Of a stretch of 64,000 nucleotides of DNA, positions 46,051 to 57,991 are shown one piece after another (positions within the stretch are counted from its first letter, which is position 1; each line of letters opens with the position of its first letter). The stretch spans positions 68,066,054-68,130,053 of the forward strand of contig CM067081.1 in the NCBI GenBank assembly GCA_034008185.1. Reading direction: 5' to 3'. The notes under the pieces are model-generated. The model saw only the letters and a list, made by a program, of their open reading frames with translations. It ran no database searches and was not told where the DNA came from. The translations under genes and the position numbers were made by a program. This DNA comes from Gorsachius magnificus. Taxonomy: Eukaryota > Chordata > Aves > Pelecaniformes > Ardeidae.

Positions 46051-48129
46051 TTGGATATGTATTTATCAATTGCAGTCTGCCACTATTTCTCATGAGGCAC
46101 AGATGACACACGGAACAAGACAACAGTAATTACTTACTACACAATTACTTCTGATTTTAAGGAAAGACTAGTTTTGTATCACACATTGTATGGAAATACT
46201 TGCCAAAGATTTAGTTTTTAATGGAGACAACTGCTTCTGGCCAGAACTCTACTATTATAATCTCAGTATACAAGCTGCATGCCAAGGAACAAAGAGGATT
46301 TTAGGATCATAATAGCTTTTAAATCCCAATGATAGTAACATGCATACATACCTGCACAAACATATTAGACTTATGGTCACTAATTTGAAGATAATTAGTA
46401 TTAAAGCCCGGAGAAAATAAGTAAAGTGTTTTGATGCTAGACCTGATTGGGAATTTCAAATGTTTTGAAGACAAAATTGAGAAGAAGAAATTAGTGTTCA
46501 GGTCCCAGTACAGCAAAGCACATAGCCGCTTCACCACATGCTTTTGTTGAATGGGGGCAGATGCAAGGCTACAGAGACTACTAAAAGAGGTAAAGAGGGA
46601 ATCTAAAATATATTTGCATATTCAATTTAGACAGAATATTAGATCTTTCAAACACTGGAACAAATCTAAAGGCTATCTCAAAGGGAGAAGAAACGTGAAG
46701 AGGAAGCCGAGAGTCTCAGCTATCGGTGAGATTCCTGGAGGCTGCTGAATTCGTAACAGGCAGAAGGTAAAAGGAACACTAACACGCTTAACAGTGAATG
46801 AGGGACACGATCTGCTACACTGATGTTGTCTTTCTTCTGTGTTTGATGGAGGGAGAAGCTGATGGATGAATAGTTTTGTATCTCACTGCTTTTCCTGGTC
46901 TGGTATGTAGGGAATAGGTGATGGTTATTAAAGGGATGGAAAGTTGTTAAGATATGCAACTTAGTCCATGCCCCAATAACAGTTTTCAGTGATATTTTTT
47001 AGTGGAAACAGCTGAAACAGAGCACAAGGGAATTGAAAACTATGGCTGTGATGAAGTAACTCAAAATTGTGTACTGATAAAGTCAAATGCAAGGACAACA
47101 CCAAAGAGGGTGATGAAACCGTGGTTCTCATGAAGCCCATGGCAACATTTCCACTTACTTCCAAGCAGCCACTGTCTCTAGACCTAAGCTCAGATGGATG
47201 TGTTTTAGTCCTGATTTTAGTCCATCTCTTCCTTTGAAGTGTGAGCAACCTCTCTGGGGACACAAAAGAAGGGAGTAGGCATGATATCCTTGTACACATT
47301 TGACATTCAGCTCCCTTCCTCACTCTGCAATCCACTGGATGTTTGATTATCCTACAAGTAAGGGAACTTCAGCACAGAGCATTGAGGTCTCCCCTTCTCT
47401 TCTCCACTCTCCTGCCCCCTGCACAGCCTATACAGAGAGGTGTAAAGCATACATACTTCCCCTGGGGAATGTGGGCTCCCATCTAATTTCAAGAGAAAAC
47501 TCAGTCAAGGAGTTTCATGCAAGTGCTTCAAGTGTGGAATGCCCAAGCGTGAACAAGAGTTCCTGCTCAGCTGTATAACAAATCCTCATCCTTTATCTCT
47601 GGAAGGACATCTTGGCACCCTGCAGAGCTGGGCACATGCCGTGAATCCCAAGAAGAAGCAGGTAACTTCCTCAGAGTGAAAAAACAAGATCCAAACCATC
47701 CTTCCCTTACCAGTATCACCGGCTGGCTTAGATACCTGTTCTGCTTGTCAGGTTTTGTGAATCCCATTTTCTAGGCGCTTAATTGTACCCTCACATTAAA
47801 TGGGAATTACCAATTCCAGTACACAGCAAGAGCCTTAAAGGTAAGAAACCTCTATACTCAGCAAAAGTTAATGCCCATCGTAAAACTGGCCAAAAAGCAA
47901 ATGGAGTGTGCGCTCTGGGAATACAAATCCCAAGCATTCCTATGCTACTATTGACTCTAAACTGCCTATTTTCACACAGAAAGGGAGTCACTCCTAAAAC
48001 CTGAAGCTCAGCAGTGCCAAAAAGGCAAAAAAGAAGTCTGGGAATTTTTAGGAAAGGTCTAAAGAAAGAGGTAAAAAACACCTGTTGAAAACAGTGCTGT
48101 GGGAAGCCCTGTCTGCCCTGCCATGCCTA

Positions 48130-48595
48130 CCTTCCTGAACACTGTGTCCTGTCCTGGCCACCACAGCTGGGACAGGATATTGCAGAACTATGAACAGCAC
48201 AGAGAAGGGCAGTGAGGACCACGAAAAGTCTGGAACAACTCCCGTACATTGGAGATGCCCACTTGGAAAGCAGACAACTGACAGGAAATATGATAGCAGC
48301 CTACAAAATCCCTGCCTGCACAGAGAGCGTAACTTGGGAACAGATCAGTTATTTCCCACAATACAGGAATTAGGGGGAACCTAATGAGATTATCAGGCAA
48401 ATGGTCGAAACTAAAAAATAGGAAGCACTTCTACACACAACACATAAATAAATGGAGACTTACTGCACACGGTATTGTGGAAGCCAAAAGTATGAAGAGG
48501 TTCAAAGGGGATTAGACAAATAAATGGAGAACAGATCTAGCAAGGGCTATTAAAATAATGGTATGGATCCAACCTCTGCTTCAGGAATTCCCAAC
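48130..48595 (+). mobile_element. Ancient CR1 LINE fragment
   Basis: Matches the old reptile-type CR1 consensus in order: CTGTGTCCTGTCCTGGCCAC, GGATATTGCAGAACT, AGTCTGGAACAACTCCCGTA, GGAAGCACTTCTACACAC, AAAGGGGATTAGACAAATAA. Highly diverged and full of small indels, so it predates the young CR1 copies in this window. Confidence 0.75.
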
Positions 48596-51500
48596 AGGTA
48601 AATAAAACAGCACTTAGCGCATACACAGCGTGACGCCACCTCACTACAAAGAGACCATAAAAACAGTGAAAATGAGTCCTATGATAAAAAATTAGCTATT
48701 TGGGCAAGAGCATAGGAAACAGGACAAAGCCAGGAATGAGCCCTCCCCTGTGCCCTCCCAGCTTTGGGAAATCAGCTGTTCAGAGACTTCCTCAGCTGCA
48801 GGGGTCTGAGAGAGGGCAAAAGGCAGCCGGCAGGATGCAGTGTCAGCCAAGGAAGAGATACACAAGGTTGGGAACTGCAATCCCAGAGCACTTTCACAGC
48901 CTTGCAACTGCTATTTGGATTCCTCAGCTCCATCTCTGCTGTGCAAAACATCGTAGATCAAGGGCTGCAGTGCTCACCCTGCACCAAGGAGCCACAAAAG
49001 TACCAGTGACAAGGCTGACAAAGCCCTCTTGCTTCCCGGAGCCCAGCTTGCTTCCTAACCTGGCATTGCACTGCCTTTGTACACACCAAGGGCTTCCCTG
49101 GAGCTACTATGGGGGTCTCCTACATAATCCTACACCATGTCTCGAAGACCTGCCCTAAACTGAAGCCCAGAGAATGTTAAACCTTTTTTTTTTTTTTTAA
49201 TATAAATCAGGTATGACTAGATGATTTAGGCAACTGTGGTAGACTAACTGTACTTTCTAGAGAATTTAAGCAAAACAGCTGGACAGAGTATGAGCATCCT
49301 TCTGAAACTTTAGCTTCATTTATTCAAACTAGAGGAAAATCTGTCATAGCTTCACTGACAGCACAGGATTCTGAAATGAGAAAAAGATGTATAAATACAT
49401 TAACTGTTCAACAAACTACTTATAATTAGTGTTTTTGAATAAGATGATTTAGACTGAGAGGTTAGTTTGCTGCTCCTTGTCTCTCATAAGGAAGTGAAAA
49501 AGATTTATTGGTCCTGGGGAGCACTGAGAGCAACACTCACATTTTGCAGAAAGCCAGAGCAAGCTCACTCCTTGAATACTTGAATGAAAGAGGATCAGTG
49601 ACAGAAGTCAAGATGTGCTTTGACATACTCTAATCTTACACATAGTTAGCTCTGGCTCTCGCCATTTGCAAGGGATGGATTTCATTTCAGAAGCAAACAG
49701 TTAAAATTGGTTGGTCTTGCTTTGTAATCTTATTAAATGACAGGCAAGTGAGACTTGTATTTTTATGGAAAGCAGAAACATGTGGGTAAAAGGTTTAGAT
49801 TAGTGGAGGTCATCTTGTCCCTTGTCGCTGAGGTATCTATTCCCGCTTGGTTGATATTGTTCTAGCAGCTGTGCCACCTCAGGCTGTAATTTCAGCACTT
49901 CCAACAAACTAAATGGTACCAGGCTGGCTTGCACTCAGAGGGAAGATTGCTTGTGGAAAATTCAGGCATCACAGGAGGTATATTCTTCTCTCAAAATCAA
50001 TTCCCCATGGAAGAGGAAAAGTGCTGTCTGTGGACAATGAAAAACTGACAGGATTTGTGTGTTCTAGACACTGGAACGTATTACAGTGAAATAATTCCTA
50101 CAAACAATTAATCAGTTCATAAAAGATGCATTTAGCTAGAGACTGAGGAGTCAGCTGAGACTGACAGAATGTGTCACACCTGCATGGACGATGGGCGATG
50201 AAAGCGCCTCTCGCCTCTTGCTCAGGCAACTTATTTCTGAAAATGAGCTGGGCTTCGCACTGCCGCTGGGGCAGCCTGGGCCAGGTGAGGGGCAGGAACA
50301 AGAGGGGCCCTGATCGTCCTCAGGTGGTCTGGCATTGCAGAAGCAGATCCTTGACACCATCAAAGCCATGAGCATGAAAATTTCTCTCTCTCTCTGAAGG
50401 CAGCCCTCCAGTTTCAACAGCTCCCACAGCATCAAATCTAAACATCCAAGAAACATTCTAATGTATTTTGTGCAAAAAAAATTATCAGGTCTTGCCCCTG
50501 CTCCCCCCTGCCCTCATGAGTGTGTCTCAACAAGGCAAGTGATACTTTATCAGCATCAAGAAGAGATATACCAACATGCTCAAGCCAATGGCTTCGTTTC
50601 TAGGAGTAAGGGGAAGCTCAGCCTCCCAGTGCCCTGGGAGTGCCTGGAGTCCCAGGTGCTCTGATCCATGGGCATCGCAGGCCTCACTGCACCCAGCAGC
50701 ACCGCACGGAGACAGAGCTGTTGTCTGGTGTGATCAATTATTATGGTGCATAAGCTTTGCATGCAAAGCAGCTGAAGTTTCTGCAGCCTCCCCTGTCAGC
50801 TGTGCTACAGGCATTTTCAGTCCTACTACATTTTCAAGCACTGCCCTATGAATTACTCCTGGGACACACGGAGGTGGCTGAAGTCCTTTTACTCTTATAG
50901 GGACAAATTGATCATGTATGCTCTTTAAAAAATAAAAAAAGAATCCCAGAATCATTTTAAAGGATTGCCAAGCAAGTGGCTGTCAGTGTCAGAGGAATGC
51001 TCAGGCATGTAAATGACGATTTCTTTGATAAAGTGACCAAGGCACAGTGGCTTTCCAAATGTCACAACACTTGGGTTGTAATTACTAGTTAGATTTGCTA
51101 TAGCAAAAGCCTTGCCAGAAGCTGCTCAAACCCTGGCAGCATTTGTAATAAGAGCATCCTCTCTTCAGCAAAAACAGGATTTCATCTTTTTTCTTAGTTT
51201 TGCCTTTTTGTTACTTAAAAAATAAAAATGGAGCTATCAAAGACCATTAAATTAAAAAAAAAATCCCAATACCCTTATGCCAAAGTCAGGTCTTTAGAAG
51301 TATAAAATTGTCCTGTCTTAATTTAGAGCTGAGGAAGAAGGATCATCAATGAAAAAATACAGCTAACCAAATGGAACAACTAGGGAAGGGGAGTCAATAG
51401 CATCGTGGCTATTATTTCCTTTTGCACTAAGCCTGGTTTTACATTGCAATCCTATCCCTCCATTCTAGCCTCCCTTCCTTTGTCTGTTTTATCCATTTTT

Positions 51501-52719
51501 TCTTCCCTGACACACGACTTGCAGGTATGACCATATAATTAAATGCAATTGAGTTGCACCGATTTAACTAATTACCACCTGTCATGTGTGTCACCTAAGC
51601 CAATGCTCTCCATTTCCTCAGCCCACTCCAACTGTGAGACAAAACACGCTAACTCAAATGTCAGGCTTAAGCTGATTTGGGTAACCCAAGATATCCAAAG
51701 ACATGCTTTATGTCAAAGTTGGTAGTAGGATACTTTTGGTGGTGCAGCCAGTGAGTGGCATCTCACATGGGTTACATGCATATTCACATCTGTAGCCTCA
51801 AGAGGTCTCTGGACATGAATGGCTCATTTGCTGCTTGTCTGGAGTGTGCTACACAAATAGGGCAGTGACGTCCAGTTGCTGTTTTCACATGCGACTACTG
51901 CAGAAACAACCAGCAATGACAGCACATATACAGCGTATTCTTTGCTCCGCCAGCTAATTGACTGATGCAGAAGAGGCCAGTGTGACCTGAAATCAAAGAT
52001 GGATCCTGCCAACTAACAGGAAGAAAGAGTCAGTTGTAACACACACGCTCAAAATGCCTCTGTGAAGATGTTGGTCACGTGCACCTCACATCTGAAAATG
52101 ATGGAAACTATATAAAGATAAAATCACTACTGCACTGGAGCAGAAATGACAGCTTTGTCATAACAGTCCATCTCCGAGCCTGCCTACCATAGATGAAGAT
52201 GAAAACCCCTTCATACAAGTCAGATAACAGGGCAAGAAGATTTCCCCTTGACTGCAGGGGTTGATCGACTGATGGTCTGTACAGACTGACAGCCTTTCTT
52301 ATTTTCATTTTAGCAAAACAGTGTGGGCAAACATTGACTTAGAGTTGTCTCCTGTTCAGTTTGATCATGGTTGATTGGAATGTCTCTGCCTATAACGATA
52401 ACAGGATTAGTAGTCCATTAGTTAAGCAATCACAACTTCTATTCAAGCTCCTGTACTATGATTACTTTGCTGTATCTGACAATCTTCCCACAGCAGAGCC
52501 GGCAATATGATGAATATCTTACACAAGTTTGTTCTTTCAACTTCTTCCTGCTAGAACAGCAATGTGTGTGTTTGAGGGGTCCCTTCCAGTCTTGCACACT
52601 CCCTCTTTCTAACTCGGTAGCATGCATGCAAGAACTCAAACTGCAGATAACCAGGTGCTACCAGCTGCTTTGCAGTGCTTTCCAGTTAATGATTTTCTGT
52701 CAAACCAAGAGGACATTTC

Positions 52720-52858
52720 AAGTAGATACCAACAGGGCTTGTCTCAATCCCAGTGCTAGCCAATCTTTTCATTAATTACTTGGTAGGTGAGCTAGAGAGT
52801 GCACTTCTAAAGCCAGCAGTGGGCACTGAGCTGATTAAGTCTGCAAGCAGTTGGAAGG
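52720..52858 (+). mobile_element. Ancient CR1 LINE, left part (interrupted by an LTR)
   Basis: Reads AGTGCTAGCCAATCTTTTCA and TTAATTACTTGGTAGGTGAG, the degraded reverse transcriptase segment corresponding to [13 protein letters not shown] sequence in intact CR1. The left boundary is approximate. The element resumes after the LTR at 53436. Confidence 0.65.
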
Positions 52859-53430
52859 TGTACTGTTTTTAGCTGGGATAGAGTTAATTTTCTTTGTAGT
52901 AGCTTGTGTGGTGCTATGGTTTGGATTTGTGATCACACAAGGGTAATAACATCCCCCGTTTTAGTTATTACTGAGCTTTTTTGTTTCTCATGCTGCCCCA
53001 TTAGCGAGTAGGCTGGGGGTGCACAAGAAGCTGGGACAGGACACAGACGGGACAGCTGACCCTAACTGACCAAAGGGATATCCCAGACCATGTGACGTTG
53101 TCCTCAGCAATAAAAGGTGGAGGAAAGAGAAGGAAGGGGGGGCATTTGGAGTGATGGCATTTGTCTTCCCAAGTCACCGTTACACGTGATGGAGCCCTGC
53201 TTTCCTGGAGATGGCTGCACACCTGCCTGCCGGTGGGAAGCAGGGAATGAATTCCTGGCTTTGTACTGCTTTGCACGTGCAGCTTTTGCTTTACCTGTTA
53301 AAGTGTCTTTATCTCAATCCATGAGTCTTCTCACTTTTTTCCTTCCAATTCTCTCCCCCTTCCCACTGTGGCAGGGAGTGAGTGAGCAGCTGTGTGAGGC
53401 TAAGCTGCCTGCCAGGGTTAACCCACAACA
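52859..53430 (+). mobile_element. Solo LTR of an avian ERVL-like endogenous retrovirus, nested in an ancient CR1
   Basis: Starts TGTACTGTTTTTAGCTGGG and ends GGGTTAACCCACAACA. GAAGG flanks it on both sides (52854-52858 and 53431-53435), a perfect 5-bp target-site duplication. It contains GCAATAAAAGG near 53108 and the TCTTTATCTCAATCCATGAG block shared with the LTR at 32526, and the latter parts of the three LTRs in the window correspond in order. No internal retroviral genes remain. Confidence 0.95.
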
Positions 53431-53435
53431 GAAGG

Positions 53436-54165
53436 ATAAAGAGGGTAAGAATTCAGAACAATTTTCCTAAAATGGAGAAACGATCCTGAATCACCATGGT
53501 GAAATCTGAAAAGACAAGCATGACATGCTACTGTTAGGAAAGAGAAATCAAACTCACAGATGCAAAATGAGGAGCGACTGGCCAGCCAGCAGATCTGCAA
53601 AAAGGGACACAGGAGTTACACTGGATCGCAAACTGGGAGTGAGTCAAGATGCTGCTGCTGTGAAAAAAGGTGAACTTCATCTGGAAACATATTAACAAAC
53701 ATCTTACATGTAAGCCATGGAAAGTGCTTATTCCATCCTAATTGGCACTAACAAGGTCTCAGCAAAACTCCACTCTCGGGCACTGCTCTTTAAGACCCCA
53801 GCAAGCTGAAGACTGCCCAGAGGAGAGCTAAAAGTGTAATCAGAGGCCTAGAAAGCATTGCTGGTGAAGAAAGGCTAGGAACTGAGCTCAGTGAGGTTGA
53901 AAGAAGAGAATTCTTGAGGACTGAACACATTATTAGTTCTCTAATACGTGGAAGTTTGTCAGGAGAAAGCTTATCAGCTGTTCACCTGGAGCAGGACATG
54001 ACAAAGCAAGATTCACTTGTAACCATAAAATATTCAGGAGGGATAACAGGGAATTTTCTGGCCCTAGGAATATGAGAGGAGAGGAATAGATTGCTCAGGG
54101 AAGTTATGGAATGAGCTTAAATGAATGATTTTAAGAAAAGTTAGGCAGACATCTGTGGTGGGTAG
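53436..54165 (+). mobile_element. Ancient CR1 LINE, right part
   Basis: Continues the element interrupted at 52858. Successive matches to the old CR1 consensus include CACAGATGCAAAATGAGGAG, CAAGATGCTGCTGCTGTGAA, CCCAGAGGAGAGCTAAAAGT, GAAGAAAGGCTAGGAACTGA and TTGCTCAGGGAAGTTATGGA. Diverged by many substitutions and small indels. Confidence 0.75.
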
Positions 54166-57100
54166 TCGGCATACATCTGACTTTCTCACAGCTGGTGAAT
54201 GGAAACCCATCTCAGGCCTGTGGGGCCACCATCCTTCCTCCCTTCTCTGTGCCACTTGCCCTGTTGGCCAGCTGTCTGTCAGCTGGATGTCAGCTGTATG
54301 TTGGCCAGGTTGCATCTAAGCCTGCCAACCAGGAGTATCTGGCTTAGATAGAAAACCTGTCCAGAAAAATTTTAAAGTTTGGAAAACCAGTTCTTTCTTT
54401 TATGTCCTGATCAAAGCTCAGCTTATGCGTTTCCCTTGCCACAGCAGGCACCATCGTGTTGATAGGATCTGCCTGCCCGACCTCCCCCCCCCTCCCCACC
54501 TCTGCTCTTCTGTCTCAAAACTTAAGATATGAAGAATAACATGATGTTGTACAGGAGGGAATAGGGATCTCTGAAGTCATCAAAAAAGCCAGCTAGCTCC
54601 ATTTTAAAATATACCGGTTCTGAACTGATCATGAATTGGGACTGAAAACTACAGTACAGGAAATCTACTTTACTGCAAAATAAGTTGGCCATGGACTCAC
54701 ATTAAATTACTTCTTCTGTCCCTGGGGTATCTGGTGTTGAAGCCCAATGCCAGCCTGCTGCTAGCGTGCTGAATACAGTGATCTGTGAGTGAAGGTTAAT
54801 ATTTTAGCTCCTGTAGTCTTAACTTAGAGAAACATATCAGTGAATATGAACCAAGCAAAATATATGCAGAAAAGCAAAGACACAGGTTGAGTTCTGCCTT
54901 TATAATGAATTGGTTTTTAAAAGCTTGACTGCTTGACACCCTATATTAATTGATTACAGGCAGCCTGCAGACATAGTGTCTGAAAAGGAACTTTTGCATG
55001 GTGTACTTTCTGAACTCCTGAGATTGATCTTTTCTCCAGAGAGCATAATAAGAGCAGTTTTTTTCATTCCTTCAGGGACCAGCACTGACTCCATGTCTTG
55101 ACTTGGTCTGAAGGGAATTACTAGATGCTTGAGACATTCAGTCAAAAAAATAACAAGCCAGGCTGACTTTAAGGTGGCTTCACCATTTGGCAAAAGAAAA
55201 GCTGAGGGCTGCTTGTGAATCTTTCTGCTGCTACTGCAAAACAAAAAATAAACAAAAATGTACAAAATAAGGTAAATATCCCTTTGCTATAACTTGGTTA
55301 TGCCCTTGAGTTACGTGATAAAAACAGAAACATGCCACAGATATCTGTTGTCTGTTATAACATGCTGTTCCTGCAGTACTGATGTTTGTCAGAAACTCCA
55401 ATTTCATTTAGTTTATGTAATTCTTCTAACAGAGCTTACCGAAGTATTTCTGCATTGATGCTAGATATTTTAATGAACCTATTATGCGTAACTATAGAGA
55501 AGAGCAAGGAAAAACACCAGCAACTGTGTGACCAAAAAAAGAAACATGGGCACTGAAAAGTTGATTATAGCCAATTTTCACAGGGAAGTTCAAACTTTGT
55601 CTCCATAAAACAACTGCATTGGCACTTGAGATACTTGTATCTCAGGGAATAATCTCTGTTGCCTCTTGGTGGTTTAAGACTTACTGGCTTGTGAATTCAT
55701 AGTTGGAGAACCACTGAGAAAGCAAACGAGTCCTGGACATGTGGGAGGCCATGATGCCACCAGCTCTGACACATTGCAAGTTGTTTCATTGTTCTGAAGG
55801 CATCCAGCTTCTTAATGTGTTTTTTGGCTGGAAGGGTTTCATCCTGCATGCCTTCCTTCCTGGGAGTGGTGAGGCAGTGGCAGCCCCGTGCCACCTCTGT
55901 GTGTTATTGCTCCAAGGCAGAAAGTGGAGGACAGAGATGATAGGCATGGCATTGCACTCTGGGGTTTTTTTTTACCTTTGCATGGGAGTTGGGAGCTTGA
56001 TGTTATGACAGAATGAGGGATCACGATCTTCAGGAACAGGGCAGGGAGAGGGCAGAAGCTGTGATGGGATGCTCAGCTGCAGAGTTGTGCGGTCTGGGGA
56101 TTGGGCCCTATGATCCCTCAACAGCCGGAATGTGTCAATGTCTCCCATCAACACCACAAGAGTGCTTACATTTCACCCGACTAATCCAAGGAGATGCTTG
56201 CCATCCCCTCCCACAGCCTGGCCCCATCCAGCCATCTGGTCCTGCGTGATTCCTTCTGCAGGCAGGGGAATGCCATGGGAACGCCAGTGCCGGGATGCTC
56301 ACACACAGACACGCACATGCACTCGCGCATACACACGCCTCCAGCCTTCTGCTTCCAGTGCTCCCTTGCATGCTCTTTCTTTTGTCAGTTCTACTTTCTT
56401 CCCCAAGCAGCACGAAGGATTTAGTAAAAGCCCGTGGGTCCTCTGTGTTATAAAATTAGGTCTCTACAGGTGCCAGAAGAAGTCTGTGCCTTGGCATCCA
56501 AACAGCTTTGTCTCCGGTTAGTAGATAAACTGAATTTCCTCTCAAAGCTAAGGCGCTCTCCATCCTTGCCTCCCCTGGATCCGCTTCCCCTTATGGCTGC
56601 ATAATGCAGCACAGAACCACTTGAAATGGCGTTACAGAAATCCACCGCGGACACTTGAGGAATCCTGTGACAGCACTAGGAGGCAGATAAGGAGAGGTGG
56701 GGGGGAGAGGAGAGTGAAGAGGAATAGCTTTCGGAGACTGCTTGGCAGCAAAGTCAACGCTTGCAATATCTGTGGGGAGTTTGAAAACATTTCCTAACAT
56801 CAAAAATGCGAAGAAGAAAAAGAAATTTTGATCAATGGCTTTATTGCCCTTGATCTAAGCAAAAGAATCCTAGCCAGTCAGAAATAACAGAAATCTGTTT
56901 TATTGTAAAGCTGAAGTTTTCCATGTTTTGACAGCTGGGGCTCGTGCTTTTGGCTGGGTTATTTGCCAGCCTTAAAATATTCATCAGCGAGTTGCCAGGT
57001 TTTTGTCCTTTCAAACTGAAGTCTAACGATGAAGGAGAAGGTGCTGGAGAGATTTTAAGCACAAGTTCTCTGCCCCAAAACAGAACTTTGTAGCCTGAAT

Positions 57101-57502
57101 TCACATGACCAGAAAAAGTGGTTTCCAGTCCCCGGCCAAGTTTCTGGTGAATCACTTGCTGGTCACAGAGCCAAGATTCACTCTCTGGAGCATGGGAAGC
57201 AGTGGCTCATTTGTGATGAAGACAGCCCCCTCGCCTTTGTTGAGAGGAAATGGATTAACAGTATGTATTCTGTGCACGAGTCTTGAGACAACTGAACTAA
57301 AGTACTCCAGATTAAAGCATCCCTACCAAAGACCAAACTGGAACACTGTAAACTGAAAAGTCAAATCTGACTCTGAAAATGGTCGGTGAAATGCTGGTGG
57401 CTCCAGGATCGACTCAGATGTCTTACAGAGTACGGAAGCAAATTAGTGTCATGGGATGTATTCTTTATGTTTTTGATGCAAACCTTTATATTACATAGAC
57501 TC

Positions 57503-57991
57503 CTAGAATCATAGAATCATGGAATCATAGAATTGTTTAGGTTGGAAAAGACCTTTAAGATCATCCAGTCCAACCGTTAACCTAACCCTGCCATCCCACC
57601 ACTAAACCCTGTCCCTAAGCACCTCGTCTGCCTGGCTTTTAAATACCGCCAGGGATGGGGACTCGACCACCTCCCTGGGCAGCCCATTCCAATGCTTAAC
57701 AACTCTTTCGGTGAAGAATTTTTTCCTAACATCCAATCTAAACTTCCCCTGGTGCAACTTGAGGCCATTTCCCCTTGTCCTATCACCCGTTACCTGAGAG
57801 AAGAGACCGACTCCCACCTGGCTACAGCCTCCTGTCAGGCAGTTGTAGAGGGTGATAAGGTCTCCCCTCAGCCTCCTCTTCTCCAGGCTGAACAACCCCA
57901 GTTCCCTCAGCCACTCCTCATCAGACTTGTGCTCCAGACCCCTCACCAGCTTCACTGCCCTTCTCTGGACATGTTCCAGTGCCTCAATGTT
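57503..57991 (-). mobile_element. CR1 LINE, 5'-truncated, with ORF2 C-terminal remnant
   Basis: Octamer tail AATCATAGAATCATGGAATC, then TTTAGGTTGGAAAAGACC and CCAACCGTTAACCTAACCC. The - strand carries an open ORF2 end ([20 protein letters not shown], then [20 protein letters not shown]). Its tail is the closest in the window to the CR1 part of the inverted arms at 15131 and 20749, which lets the CR1/non-CR1 junction in those arms be placed. Confidence 0.94.

Noticed and set aside
53117..53470. 117-codon + strand ORF
   Set aside because: It lies almost wholly inside the solo LTR at 52859-53430 and shares its frame with LTR ORFs elsewhere. The same applies to frames at 1817-2751 and 32787-33119.
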